Source: Streptomyces sp. NBRC 110611 (GTDB lineage: Bacteria; Actinomycetota; Actinomycetes; Streptomycetales; Streptomycetaceae). From it: a DNA stretch of 64,000 nucleotides. Position 1 is the first letter of the stretch, and each line of letters starts with the position of its first letter. Below the pieces are notes generated by a model. It did no database searches. It saw only the letters and a list, made by a program, of their open reading frames with translations, and had not been told where the DNA came from. Position numbers and translations under genes: made by a program. Where the stretch lies: contig NZ_BBUY01000004.1 of NCBI RefSeq assembly GCF_001590865.1, forward strand, positions 175,928 through 239,927, written 5' to 3'. Of this stretch, positions 6,741 to 15,768 are shown piece after piece.

Positions 6741-8590
6741 ACGGCGGCCTCCCGGAGCGGGTTGGGCGCGTCGAGGTAGACGGACTGGGCGTCGACAGGG
6801 GCGAGGACCTCGTCGATTCCATGCAGCCGGGTGAGCAGGTTGCCCTTGCACGGCAGGGTGCCGGCCGTCAGCCAGCGGCGGGCCAGCCGGTCGCCGTCGG
6901 GGCCGGCCTCGGCGAGCGCGGGGAGGGCCGCCCGCAGCCGGCCGGCGAGTACCGTGAGCAGATCCCGTTCGTCCGCGAGGCCGTCGACGGCGAGGCAGCC
7001 GACGACCGCGAGGGCCTGGTTGCGCAGCAGGTAGTAGGAGAGCCGGTCGTCGACGACGGCGTCGTCCGCCAGGGCCAGCGTGGAGGAGCCGGCGCCGAGG
7101 TGCTTGAGCAGACCGGGCAGGTGGGAGGCGGCCAGGTAGTAGCCCTGGTTGTCGCGGAAGGCGGCGCCGGTCACCTGGCCCTGCGCGTCCAGCCGTACCA
7201 GGGTGTTCTGCTGGTGGGCCTCCAGCCCGATGCCGGTGGCGGCGTACAGGTGCAGCATCGGCACCAGCACCTGGTCGGTGTAGTCGGCCGTCCACCGCTC
7301 GGCGGCGCCGGTACCGAGCCGGGCCACCAGCTCGCCCAGCGCGCTGCGGCCGAGGCCGGGCCGCGGGGCCACCAGACCGACCAGGCAGCGCAGGCCGCCG
7401 ATGCCCGGCGGGACTTCGCGCACCGCGACGTCGAGACCGGTCACCTCCGGTCCCTCGGCGCGGCCCGGCTCGTCCACCGCCAGCCAGGCGGGATCGCGGG
7501 TGACGGCGAAGCCGGGGTGGGCCCGGAAGGTGCGGTCCGCGTACCCGGCGTCGAGCAGGCGGTTGATCTCCAGGCCGCGGAGCAGTTCGGTACGGGTGGA
7601 CTCGCGCCGGGAGTTGGTCAGCCGCAGGCCGAGGGAGAGTTTCAGCATCACCTCCGCGTCCGGCCGGTACACCGTGCGCAGGCTGGAGGTCGGCCACCAC
7701 TCGGGGCCCAGCTCACCGAGGGGTTCCAGCGCGCCGGAGGCGATCAGGGCGGCGATACGGGGGCGGTGCGGCAGGTCCCGGGCCTGCCAGGGGTGTGCGG
7801 GGACCAGCACCCGGCCGTCGTCCCGGGAGTGTCCGGCGAGGCCGGCGAGGAGGGCGACGGTGTCCCGGCCGGCCAGGGACGGGGCGCCGGCCACCGCGTC
7901 GTGCGAGACCACCGACGGGTCGGCGGCGAACCAGTGCAGCCGGAAGGAACCCCGTAGCTCGGGGGAGAAGGCGGCGGCGTCGGGTGCCGAGACGCCGTCC
8001 CGGCTCTTGGGAGCGGGGTGGTGCAAGTGGCCCAGGAGCAGGGCCTGTTCGGCGTCGAGGAAGCCGTCCACCTCGGGCGGCGGCTGCGGGTGCGTACGGC
8101 GGTCGGCGAGGAACGCCGCGACCCGGCGGACGGATTCGGCGGTGCGCTCGACCAGGTCGGCCACCTCACCGGCCGGTACGCCGCCGGGGCCGCCCGGGCC
8201 GCCCGGGCCGCCGGGAAGGCTGCCGCCGCGTACCGCCGCCTCCGTGGCGAGCAGGGCGACCGCCGTCACGGGGTCGGCGGTCTCGCCCAGCGGGCCGCCG
8301 GGGCCCTCCAGCCGGGTGGGGGCGAACCGGTGCCAGTCGGTCGGTGAACGGTGGGTGACCTCGGTGACGAGAGCGAGTCCGGCGGTGGGCAGCTCGATCC
8401 GCAGCGGGCCGGGGGTGACCGGGGTGCCGGTCTCGCGCAGCCAGCAGCGCAACAGCGCCTCGATATGGGCGTGTTCGGAGGCGGCCCGGGCGTCGAGGCG
8501 GTGCAGCGGGTCGGCGGGGGCGCCCGTGGCGGCGGGAGCGGAGGAAGGGGAGAGGGCGGGGACGGAAGCGGCGGCGGTGGTCGGGCTCAT
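6737..8590 (-). CDS. NIS siderophore synthetase, IucA/IucC family (RhbC-like)
   Basis: A 617-residue ATP-dependent, NRPS-independent synthetase that condenses a carboxylate such as citrate with a hydroxamate amine. Family motifs include VPAHPWQARDL, KLSLGLRLTNSRR and EAHQQNTLVRLD (ATP and citrate binding), with a C-terminal ferric-iron-reductase-like FhuF segment. A glycine/proline linker (GGPGGPGGPGG) interrupts the N-terminal domain. Coupled to both neighbours by ATGA overlaps. A second, divergent synthetase begins the operon, so each may perform one of two condensations. Confidence 0.87.
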   Translation of the reverse strand: MSPTTAAASVPALSPSSAPAATGAPADPLHRLDARAASEHAHIEALLRCWLRETGTPVTPGPLRIELPTAGLALVTEVTHRSPTDWHRFAPTRLEGPGGPLGETADPVTAVALLATEAAVRGGSLPGGPGGPGGPGGVPAGEVADLVERTAESVRRVAAFLADRRTHPQPPPEVDGFLDAEQALLLGHLHHPAPKSRDGVSAPDAAAFSPELRGSFRLHWFAADPSVVSHDAVAGAPSLAGRDTVALLAGLAGHSRDDGRVLVPAHPWQARDLPHRPRIAALIASGALEPLGELGPEWWPTSSLRTVYRPDAEVMLKLSLGLRLTNSRRESTRTELLRGLEINRLLDAGYADRTFRAHPGFAVTRDPAWLAVDEPGRAEGPEVTGLDVAVREVPPGIGGLRCLVGLVAPRPGLGRSALGELVARLGTGAAERWTADYTDQVLVPMLHLYAATGIGLEAHQQNTLVRLDAQGQVTGAAFRDNQGYYLAASHLPGLLKHLGAGSSTLALADDAVVDDRLSYYLLRNQALAVVGCLAVDGLADERDLLTVLAGRLRAALPALAEAGPDGDRLARRWLTAGTLPCKGNLLTRLHGIDEVLAPVDAQSVYLDAPNPLREAAV

Positions 8591-10128
8591 GCTGCGCTCT
8601 CCTCGGTGAGACGTGCACAGGTGCGGCCGGTTTCGAGGACGGTGTCCACGAGGCCGTCGATGTCCTCGGTGGTGGCGGTGGGGTTGAGGAGGGTGAACTT
8701 CAGGCAGACCCGGGTGGGGGAGCCGGGCCCGGCGGTCCGGGCGTCGGTACGTCCGATGAGGGCGCTGCCGGACTCCAGGAGCCGCCGGCGCAGGGCGCCG
8801 TTGAGGTCGTCGGCGGAGTCCGGGCGGCCGGTTCCGCGGTAGCGGAAAACGACGGTGGTGAGCTCGGCCGGGGAGACCAGTTCCAGCTCGGGTTCGGCGA
8901 GGATGCGCCGTTCGGCGTGGCGGGCGAGGTCATGGCAGGCGTCGACCATCCGGCCCAGGCCGGCGCGGCCATGTGCCAGCAGGGTCGCGGCGGCCTTCAC
9001 CGCGTCCGCGCGGCGGGTGGTCTGCAGGCTGCGGCCGAGCAGACCGTCATAGCCGGCTTCGGCGTCGTCGGTCGGATTGAGGTAGGCGACCTGGCGGTCG
9101 AGGGCGGCGAAGGCGGTGGTGTCGGAGACCAGCAGCACGCTGGTGGCGGCGGGCTGCCAGCCGAGTTTGTGCAGGTCGAGGGTGACCGAGTCGGCGAGCT
9201 CCAGACCGGCCAGGCGACCGGCCAGCCGGGGGGAGAAGAGGGCGCCGAACCCGTAGGCGGCGTCCACGTGCAGCCAGATGCCGTGTCCGGCGGCGATTTC
9301 GGCGATCTCGGGCAGCGGATCGACGGAGCCGAAGTCCGTGGTGCCGGCGGTGGCGATCACCGCGAGCGGGGTCCGGTCGGGGCCCAGCGCGGCCAGGGCG
9401 GCGGACAGCGCCGCCGGCCGCAGGCGCCGGTGCTCGTCGACGGGCAGCGGACGCACGGCGGCTTCGCCGAGTCCGAGCGCGGCGCAGGCGCGGTGCACCG
9501 AGAAGTGGGCCAGTTCGGAGCAGAACACCACCGGCCCCGGCAGGGCCGCGACCCCGGCCTCCCGCGCGTTGACCCCCCGCCGGAGGGCGGCGGCGTCCCT
9601 GGCGAGCAGCAGTCCCAGCAGGTTGGACAGGGAGCCGCCGGGGGTGAGCACACCGTCGGCGCGTTCCCCCAGCCCGGCCAGCCGGATCAGTACGGCGATC
9701 AGCCAGCGTTCGACGGCGAGGGCCGACGCGCTGGAGTCGTAGGTGTCCAGGGAGGCGTTGCCGGCGTTCGCCAGGGCGTCGGCGGCCACGGCGACCGCCA
9801 GCGACGGCGGCTGGAGATGGGCGGCGGCCCGGGGGTGGGACAGATCGATGCCGTGCTCGACCAGCACGGTGGTCAGCAGCTGGAGCGCGGCCTTGGTGCC
9901 GAGGCCCTCGGCGGGCAGCTGGGCCGGTCCCAGCGCCTCGGCCGCCGCGGCGAGGACGTCGGACGGGGTGCCCGCCGGTATCGGTCCGGCCGGGCGGCGG
10001 GCGTGTGACGCGGTGTCGACCGCTTCGGCGAGCGCGGCGGAGACCTCGGCGAGGCCCTCTCGGGAAGCGGCCAGCAGGGACGGGGGGAAGCGGGACGGGA
10101 CGGGGGATACCTCGGTGAGCGGTGTCAC
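8587..10128 (-). CDS. PLP-dependent decarboxylase (diaminobutyrate/lysine decarboxylase type, DesA/RhbB-like)
   Basis: A 513-residue group II PLP decarboxylase. The Schiff-base lysine is in TLDLHKLGWQ, preceded by HVDAAYGFG, which carries the cofactor-binding Asp. It supplies the diamine backbone: cadaverine from lysine, or 1,3-diaminopropane from diaminobutyrate. No diaminobutyrate aminotransferase is present in the window, which favours lysine. GTG start at 10128 has GAGGAGG upstream, 12 bp after the first synthetase; its stop overlaps the second synthetase start as ATGA. Confidence 0.87.
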   Translation of the reverse strand: MTPLTEVSPVPSRFPPSLLAASREGLAEVSAALAEAVDTASHARRPAGPIPAGTPSDVLAAAAEALGPAQLPAEGLGTKAALQLLTTVLVEHGIDLSHPRAAAHLQPPSLAVAVAADALANAGNASLDTYDSSASALAVERWLIAVLIRLAGLGERADGVLTPGGSLSNLLGLLLARDAAALRRGVNAREAGVAALPGPVVFCSELAHFSVHRACAALGLGEAAVRPLPVDEHRRLRPAALSAALAALGPDRTPLAVIATAGTTDFGSVDPLPEIAEIAAGHGIWLHVDAAYGFGALFSPRLAGRLAGLELADSVTLDLHKLGWQPAATSVLLVSDTTAFAALDRQVAYLNPTDDAEAGYDGLLGRSLQTTRRADAVKAAATLLAHGRAGLGRMVDACHDLARHAERRILAEPELELVSPAELTTVVFRYRGTGRPDSADDLNGALRRRLLESGSALIGRTDARTAGPGSPTRVCLKFTLLNPTATTEDIDGLVDTVLETGRTCARLTEESAA

Positions 10129-10140
10129 GCCCTGGCCTCC

Positions 10141-11952
10141 TCAGCCTTCTGCCAGCGGGTTGGGGTGGGTGCCGTTCGGGTACAGCGCGTGCCGCAGGGC
10201 GCGGTCGGTGTACCGGGTGACCACGATCCGGTCGCGGTTCAGGCCGTACCGGGGTATCAGCGGGGTGAGCAGGTCGTACTCCACGAACCGCTCCGACAGT
10301 TCGGGGAACCGCTTCTGGAACCCGAGGATCGTCTGCCGGACCAGGTGCCAGAACGTCGTCTCCGGTACGCCCAGCTGTTCGGCGCAGAGCGGTGCGAGGT
10401 AGCGGAAGTGGCCGACGAACACCTGGTCCATCACATGCTGGCGGATGATCGACGGGTGCTTGCGGGGCAGGACGTGGTCGTGTCCGTCCGGTTCGGGCCC
10501 GCGTTCGGGCACGTCCGTGAAGGACACACAGACGTCGTCGACGAAGTCCTTCAGGTAGAGGCGGACCGGTATGTCGTTCTCGTCGTAGCCGATCAGGGTG
10601 TTCTGCCCGTGCGGGTTGAAGGTGACGCCGTAGCGGTAGAGCACGTGCAGCAGCGGGACGAGCAGGGTGTCGAAGAGCCGGCGCAGCCATTCCGGGGCGT
10701 CGAGCCCTGACGCGCGGACGAGTTCGGCGACGAACGCGTCACCGGCGCGGTCGGTGTGCAGGAGTGCGGCGAAGGTACGGACCCGCTCGTCCGGGTCCTG
10801 GCGGGCCGTCACCGACTGGCGCCAGATGCAGCCGAGGGTCTCCAGGTGCTGGTACGGCGCGTCGGCGAGCGCGGAGAGGTAGGGGTGCCGCACGGTCACC
10901 GAGGCGACCTCGCCCAGGAACACGGTGCGGCACTCGTCGGTCAGGAACGCGTCGCGCTCCACCAGGCCGCGCAGCCACTGGGTGACGACGGGCGCGCCCA
11001 TGGTGCAGTGCGGCGGAATACCGCGCCAGACAAGGGTGTTGAGGATCTTCAGCGGGAGTTTGACGTCGTAGCGATCGGGGGTGGTGACATTGGCCATGGT
11101 GCGGATGGACTGGCCCGGCAGGTAGGTGTCCGGGCTGTCGCCCAGCGGGATGATGCGCCGCTGTGCCACGTCCGCCGCGTGCAGTACCTGGACGGCGTGG
11201 TCCCACTGCCAGGGGTGCGCGGGCATCCAGACGTAGGCGTGCGGGTCGGCCCCGGCGCCTTCCAGGACGGCGGTGAAGCGCGCCCTGGTGGTCTCGTCCA
11301 ACTCCCGTGTCAGGACGTCTCGTTCGGACAGTTCCGAGGTGCCGCGGAACTCGGCGAGGCCGCGGTGCACGGCCAGCCACCGGAGCCGCACCGGCTGTGC
11401 CGACTCGGGGGCGTAGCTCCGTACGTCGGTGGCCGAGAAGCCGATCCGCCCCTTGTTGGCGACCAGCAGGTTGTGTCCCGTCATCCGGCACTCCAACTCG
11501 GTGTGGCCGAGTGCGCGCAGCTCGGCCACCGTCTCGCCGCCGTGGGTGAGGCGTGCGGCGTCGACGGCGAGCGTGGCCGAGATCTCGGTGAAGTACGTGG
11601 CGATCGTCGACGGGTCGCTGCCGAGGGTGGAGGCCGCTTCGAGGAGGAACTGCTGGGCGTCCCAGGCGGGTTCGGCCACTTCGTTGCCGAGCATGCTGGT
11701 GGCGGTGCGGGTGATCGACCGCGGATCGACCCGCAGTGCGCCGAACGCGCCGGGGGTGGCGCGGAACGCGTAGGTGGTGCCGCTGTCGAGGTCGAGGCGG
11801 TAGCCGCCGTCATCGGTTTCGACCGCTGTGAGCATGTCCTCGAAGCACCACTCGCCGATCGCTTTGGCGAGAAGGACGCGGTTGGCTTCCCGCCAGGCCG
11901 CGGGGGTCACATCGGGCAGAGCGGGCACGGGGTGGTCGGGGGGAATGGGCAT
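10141..11952 (-). CDS. NIS siderophore synthetase, IucA/IucC family (RhbF/DesD-like), first gene of operon
   Basis: A 603-residue NIS synthetase. Recognisable motifs are WMPAHPWQWDHAVQ, KLPLKILNTLVWRGIPPH and NPHGQNTLIGYD, with a C-terminal FhuF-like region. Start at 11952 is chosen over an upstream in-frame ATG at 12060 because CGGAG lies at proper distance and the longer start would overlap the iron box. A canonical iron box at 12018-12036 sits just upstream, so the operon should be induced by iron limitation through a DmdR/IdeR repressor. The gene is divergent from the MFS exporter. Confidence 0.88.
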   Translation of the reverse strand: MPIPPDHPVPALPDVTPAAWREANRVLLAKAIGEWCFEDMLTAVETDDGGYRLDLDSGTTYAFRATPGAFGALRVDPRSITRTATSMLGNEVAEPAWDAQQFLLEAASTLGSDPSTIATYFTEISATLAVDAARLTHGGETVAELRALGHTELECRMTGHNLLVANKGRIGFSATDVRSYAPESAQPVRLRWLAVHRGLAEFRGTSELSERDVLTRELDETTRARFTAVLEGAGADPHAYVWMPAHPWQWDHAVQVLHAADVAQRRIIPLGDSPDTYLPGQSIRTMANVTTPDRYDVKLPLKILNTLVWRGIPPHCTMGAPVVTQWLRGLVERDAFLTDECRTVFLGEVASVTVRHPYLSALADAPYQHLETLGCIWRQSVTARQDPDERVRTFAALLHTDRAGDAFVAELVRASGLDAPEWLRRLFDTLLVPLLHVLYRYGVTFNPHGQNTLIGYDENDIPVRLYLKDFVDDVCVSFTDVPERGPEPDGHDHVLPRKHPSIIRQHVMDQVFVGHFRYLAPLCAEQLGVPETTFWHLVRQTILGFQKRFPELSERFVEYDLLTPLIPRYGLNRDRIVVTRYTDRALRHALYPNGTHPNPLAEG

Positions 11953-12017
11953 CAGGCAGCTCCGATGTCTGTCTGGAACACCGCGCTCGGACCCGTGGGG
12001 GTCAAGCGCGAGCCAGA

Positions 12018-12036
12018 TTAGGTAAGCCTCACCTAA
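12018..12036. promoter_or_regulatory. Iron box (DmdR/IdeR operator) for the siderophore operon
   Basis: The 19-bp site ttaggtaagcctcacctaa matches the actinobacterial iron-box consensus (TTAGGTTAGSCTAACCTAA-like) and lies 66 bp upstream of the first synthetase start. It should bind Fe2+-loaded DmdR1/IdeR. Confidence 0.88.
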
Positions 12037-12092
12037 GCCACAACCCCAACTTCCGGCCATAGCTACCGCATGACATTCCGTTACTTTTTGAT

Positions 12093-12111
12093 TTAGGTTA
12101 GGCTACCCAAA
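12093..12111. promoter_or_regulatory. Second iron box, facing the MFS exporter
   Basis: The imperfect 19-bp site ttaggttaggctacccaaa lies 37 bp upstream of the exporter start. Its left half is canonical and its right half is degenerate. With the box at 12018 it gives each divergent transcript its own operator. Confidence 0.75.
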
Positions 12112-12147
12112 CCTGCGCCTTTTTAGGACTCCCGTTCGAGGTGATCC

Positions 12148-13689
12148 GTGGTGGCACCCGGCCGTCGCACTCCCCGATGGACCTTCGCCCTGGTCAGCGC
12201 CGGAGGCGTGGTGATGACCCTGGACGTGACGGTGGTGAATGTCGCGCTCCCCGACATCGCCCGGGATCTGGCGGCCGGACTCGACCGGGTGCAGTGGACC
12301 GTCTCGGCATATTCCCTGGCGTTCGGCGCGCTGCTGCTCACCGCGGGGGCGCTCTCCGACCGCATCGGCCGGCGGACCGTGTTCATGGCCGGAATGGCGC
12401 TGTTCACCGTCGCGTCGGCCGGATGTGGCCTTGCCCCCGACACGGGCACGCTCATCATCTGCCGGGCCGCCCAAGGCCTGGGCGGCGCCATGGTGTTCGC
12501 CCCCACCCTCGCCCTGATCGCCGCCGCCTACGAAGGCGCCCGCCGCCGGGCCGCGATAGCCGCCTTCGCGGCCATCGCCTCCGCCGCCGGGGCACTGGGC
12601 CCGGTGCTCGGCGGGCTGTTCGTGCAGGTGCTGGGGTGGCGGTGGATATTCCTGGTCAACGTGCCGATCGGGGTCCTCGTCGTGGCCGGTGCGCTGGCCC
12701 GTATGCCTGCGTCCTCCGACGAGGAACCGGCCGCCACCCGCCGCCTCGATCCGCTCGGTGCGGTACTCGGCGTCGGCGCCCTCCTGGCCCTGCACTATCC
12801 GCTGGTCACCGGCCCGGAAGCGGGCTGGACGGCACCGGAGGTGCTGGGCCCGGCGGCCGCCGGCCTCGCCCTCACCGCGGCCCTGGTGGTCAGTCAGCGG
12901 CGTGGCGACGGACTGATCGACCTGACACTCCTGCGGGTCCGCGCCTTCTCGGGCGCCGCGGTCCTGGGCTTCCTCGCCCGGATGTCGGGCCTGGGCGCGC
13001 TCGCCTTCCTCACCCTGTGGCTCCGGAGCGCCTACGGCTACTCCGCACTCGAAGCCGGGCTCCGCCTCCTGCCGCTGACCGGCAGTCTGCTGCTGGCCGG
13101 CCTGTGCGTCAGCCGGCTCCAGAAAGTCTTCGCCCCCGACGCGCTCGTCGCCGGCGGCTTCGCCCTCCAGGGGCTGGGGATGCTCGCCCTGGCCGTCGCC
13201 GGCGGGGGGACCCCTGTCGCCCTGGAAGCCATGGGGGAGGGCGCCGGCCAGGCCGCGACGGTCACCGGCCTCGTCCTGCTCGGCATCGGAGGGGCCGTCA
13301 TCTTCCCGCCGCTGATGGGCGTGGCGGTGGGCGCGGTCCCCGCCGGCCGGGCCGGGATGGCCTCGGGGCTGACCAACGCCTGCTACCCGCTCGGCACCGC
13401 GACCGGTGTCGCCGTCTTCGGAGCCCTGTTCTCCGCCCGGCTCGGGGCCGGTCTCGGCGCCGCGGCACCCCTGCGCCCCGCCGTCGAGACCGGGCGCTTC
13501 GACCTCGTCGCCCCTGCACTCCAGCCGCTCGCCCGGTCGGCCTTCTCCGGCGCCTTCACCGCGGTCTGCCTGGCCTCCGCCGCCGTATGCCTGCTGGGCG
13601 TGCTCCTCGCCCGCACCCTCAGGGCCGCGGCCGGCCCCGTCACCGAGGCCGCCGGCCGCCCGTTGCCCCGCACCGCCCGGACGCCCTGA
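12148..13689 (+). CDS. MFS transporter (DHA2-like), probable siderophore exporter
   Basis: A 513-residue polytopic membrane protein of the 14-helix drug/proton antiporter type. It has the MFS motif GALSDRIGRRTVFMAG after helix 2 and the antiporter motif segment ALGPVLGGLF. GTG start at 12148 has GAGGTGAT just upstream. The iron box in its promoter and its divergence from the siderophore operon make apo-siderophore export its likely job, by analogy with other NIS loci. Confidence 0.82.
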   Translation: MVAPGRRTPRWTFALVSAGGVVMTLDVTVVNVALPDIARDLAAGLDRVQWTVSAYSLAFGALLLTAGALSDRIGRRTVFMAGMALFTVASAGCGLAPDTGTLIICRAAQGLGGAMVFAPTLALIAAAYEGARRRAAIAAFAAIASAAGALGPVLGGLFVQVLGWRWIFLVNVPIGVLVVAGALARMPASSDEEPAATRRLDPLGAVLGVGALLALHYPLVTGPEAGWTAPEVLGPAAAGLALTAALVVSQRRGDGLIDLTLLRVRAFSGAAVLGFLARMSGLGALAFLTLWLRSAYGYSALEAGLRLLPLTGSLLLAGLCVSRLQKVFAPDALVAGGFALQGLGMLALAVAGGGTPVALEAMGEGAGQAATVTGLVLLGIGGAVIFPPLMGVAVGAVPAGRAGMASGLTNACYPLGTATGVAVFGALFSARLGAGLGAAAPLRPAVETGRFDLVAPALQPLARSAFSGAFTAVCLASAAVCLLGVLLARTLRAAAGPVTEAAGRPLPRTARTP

Positions 13690-13710
13690 GGCGCGGCCCG
13701 GGCAGGGGAC

Positions 13711-15768
13711 TCAGACGTCCCGGGTCCGCCGCAGCAGCCACACCAGGTACGGAGCACCGACCAGGGCGGTCACAATGCCCACGGGAATCTCCGTCGGCGC
13801 CAGCAGCCAGCGGCCCAGCGCATCCGAGGCGACGACCAGTACGGCACCCAGCACCGCGGCCATCGGCACCATCCGTCCCGTACTGTTGCCGACGATCCGG
13901 CGGGCCAGGTGCGGGGCGACCAGCCCGACGAAGCCCACCGCGCCGACCGCCGCCGCGGTCCCGGCCGCCAGGACGGCGCCCGCACCGAGGACGAGCAGCC
14001 GGGCGCGGCCCAGTTCCAGACCGAGGGCGCGGGGCAGTTCGTCACCGAGCGGCAGCATGTTCACCGGCCGGGCCGCCACCACCAGCAGCACCGCGACCGC
14101 CACCGGCAGGGCCAGCCAGCCCAGTGCCGACAAGTCACGGGCGTAGGTACTGCCGGCCAGCCAGGTCAGCGCGGCGGAGATGTTCATCTGCGCCCCGACC
14201 ACCATGATGTGCACCAGCGCCATCGTCGTGGCGTGCGCACCGAGGCCGACCAGGACCACCCGGGTCGGGTCGAGGCCGGTACGGCCCCCGCCCCTGGTCC
14301 CCCTGGCCACCAGAACCACCAGGCCCAGCATCACCACGCCGCCGATGCCCGCGGCGATCGGCAGAGCGACCAGCGGAGCCGACGGAACGACGAGGATGAC
14401 GAGCGTCGCGGCCACCGACGCACCGCCGGTCACCCCCACGAAACTCGGCTCGGCCAGCGGATTGCGCACCACCGCCTGCACCGCCGTCCCGGCCACCGCC
14501 AGGCAGCCGCCCGCCACCGCCGCCACCAGGATGCGCGGCAGCCGGTACGACACCACCGCATCGGTCATCTCCTCGCCCGAACCGAGCAGCGACGCACCGA
14601 GCTGCTCCCAGCCGATCCGGACGTCGCCGATCCGCAGCCCCACCGCGACCGCCACCACGAGGGCGAGCAGCCCGACGCCCAGCGCGACGGCGTAGACGGG
14701 CCCGCGGCGCTGCTCGGCGACCACGACCGCCGCCCCCGTGTCGGCGTCTCCGGTGCTCACCCGGCGGGCGAGCGCCATGAACACCGGCCCGCCCATCAGG
14801 GCGGTGACGACCCCGACCGGAATCTCCGCGTACCCGGCCGACGGCGGCAGGGTCAGCTGCGCGGCCGCGTCCGCGGCGAGCACGAGAGTGGCCGACAGCA
14901 GCGCCGCCGTCGGCAGCAGCGCCGCGTGCCCGCGGACACCCAGCATCCGCACCGTCACCGGAGCGATCAGTCCGACGAAGCCGATCGGCCCGGCGAGCGA
15001 GACCGCCGACGCCGACAGCAGCACCGCGACCAGGAACGCCGCGGGCCGGATGCGTTCCACCCGTACGCCCATGGACTCGGCCGTCTCGTCCCCGAGCGCC
15101 ATCAGATCCAGCGGACGGGCCAGCAGCGGGGCGAGCAGCGCACCGGCGGCGATGACGGCCCCCAGGGTGAGCGGCCGCGTCAGACCGGACTGCATCAGCG
15201 TGCCGTTGCCCCAGAAGAACAGCCCACGGGTCGCCTGCACATCGAGCATCTGCAGGAACTCGGCCGCCGACGTACACGCCAGCGCGACCGTCGCCCCGGC
15301 CAGCAGGACCCGGCCGGGAGTCAGCACCCCGCCGCTGCTCAGCAGATAGACCAGAGCGATCGCGAGGAGCCCGCCCAGGAACGCCGCGCCTCCGGCGGGG
15401 ACCGGGCCCAGGCTCACACCGGTGAACGCCACCAGCACCACGGCGACATACGCGCCGGCGTTCACCCCCAGTGTGTCGGGAGCCGCCAGCGGATTGCGGG
15501 TCGCCCCCTGGATGAGCGTCCCGGAGACCCCGAGCGCGACACCGACGACCAGCCCGGTGAGAGTACGCGGCAGCCGCGCGCCGAGCAGGACGTCCGCGGT
15601 ATGGGGGTCGCCATGGCCGGTGAACAGGTCCAGGATGTCCCCGACCCCGACCCCGGAGGCACCGAGACCGAGGTGGACCACCCCGACCAGGAACAGCACG
15701 AGCGACAGGGCGCCGCCCACGAGCAGGGCCCGTGGGCGGCGCCGGAGAAGATCGGTGGAGGCGGTCAT
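13711..15768 (-). CDS. Fused FecCD-type ferri-siderophore ABC permease (two permease domains)
   Basis: A 685-residue protein made of two tandem BtuC/FecCD permease halves, as in FhuB. Each half shows the family pattern: GLVVGVALGVSGTLIQGATRNPLAAP and VAGGCLAVAGTAVQAVVRNPLAEP-type segments early, then FVGLIAP or FVGLVAPH and EIPVGVVTALMGGP or EIPVGIVTALVGAP late. About 20 membrane helices are expected in total. Its ATG overlaps the stop of the binding-protein gene (TGATG). Fusion removes the need for two separate permease subunits. Confidence 0.9.
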   Translation of the reverse strand: MTASTDLLRRRPRALLVGGALSLVLFLVGVVHLGLGASGVGVGDILDLFTGHGDPHTADVLLGARLPRTLTGLVVGVALGVSGTLIQGATRNPLAAPDTLGVNAGAYVAVVLVAFTGVSLGPVPAGGAAFLGGLLAIALVYLLSSGGVLTPGRVLLAGATVALACTSAAEFLQMLDVQATRGLFFWGNGTLMQSGLTRPLTLGAVIAAGALLAPLLARPLDLMALGDETAESMGVRVERIRPAAFLVAVLLSASAVSLAGPIGFVGLIAPVTVRMLGVRGHAALLPTAALLSATLVLAADAAAQLTLPPSAGYAEIPVGVVTALMGGPVFMALARRVSTGDADTGAAVVVAEQRRGPVYAVALGVGLLALVVAVAVGLRIGDVRIGWEQLGASLLGSGEEMTDAVVSYRLPRILVAAVAGGCLAVAGTAVQAVVRNPLAEPSFVGVTGGASVAATLVILVVPSAPLVALPIAAGIGGVVMLGLVVLVARGTRGGGRTGLDPTRVVLVGLGAHATTMALVHIMVVGAQMNISAALTWLAGSTYARDLSALGWLALPVAVAVLLVVAARPVNMLPLGDELPRALGLELGRARLLVLGAGAVLAAGTAAAVGAVGFVGLVAPHLARRIVGNSTGRMVPMAAVLGAVLVVASDALGRWLLAPTEIPVGIVTALVGAPYLVWLLRRTRDV

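Noticed and set aside
4765..13689. Interpretation as the desferrioxamine (desABCD) cluster
   Set aside because: Desferrioxamine loci have a single NIS synthetase in the order decarboxylase, monooxygenase, acyltransferase, synthetase. Here there are two synthetases and an order that matches rhizobactin-type loci.
12141..14207. Long plus-strand frame overlapping the MFS exporter and the permease
   Set aside because: Shadow of the exporter in another frame and of the permease on the other strand, with an arginine/proline-rich translation and no family features.
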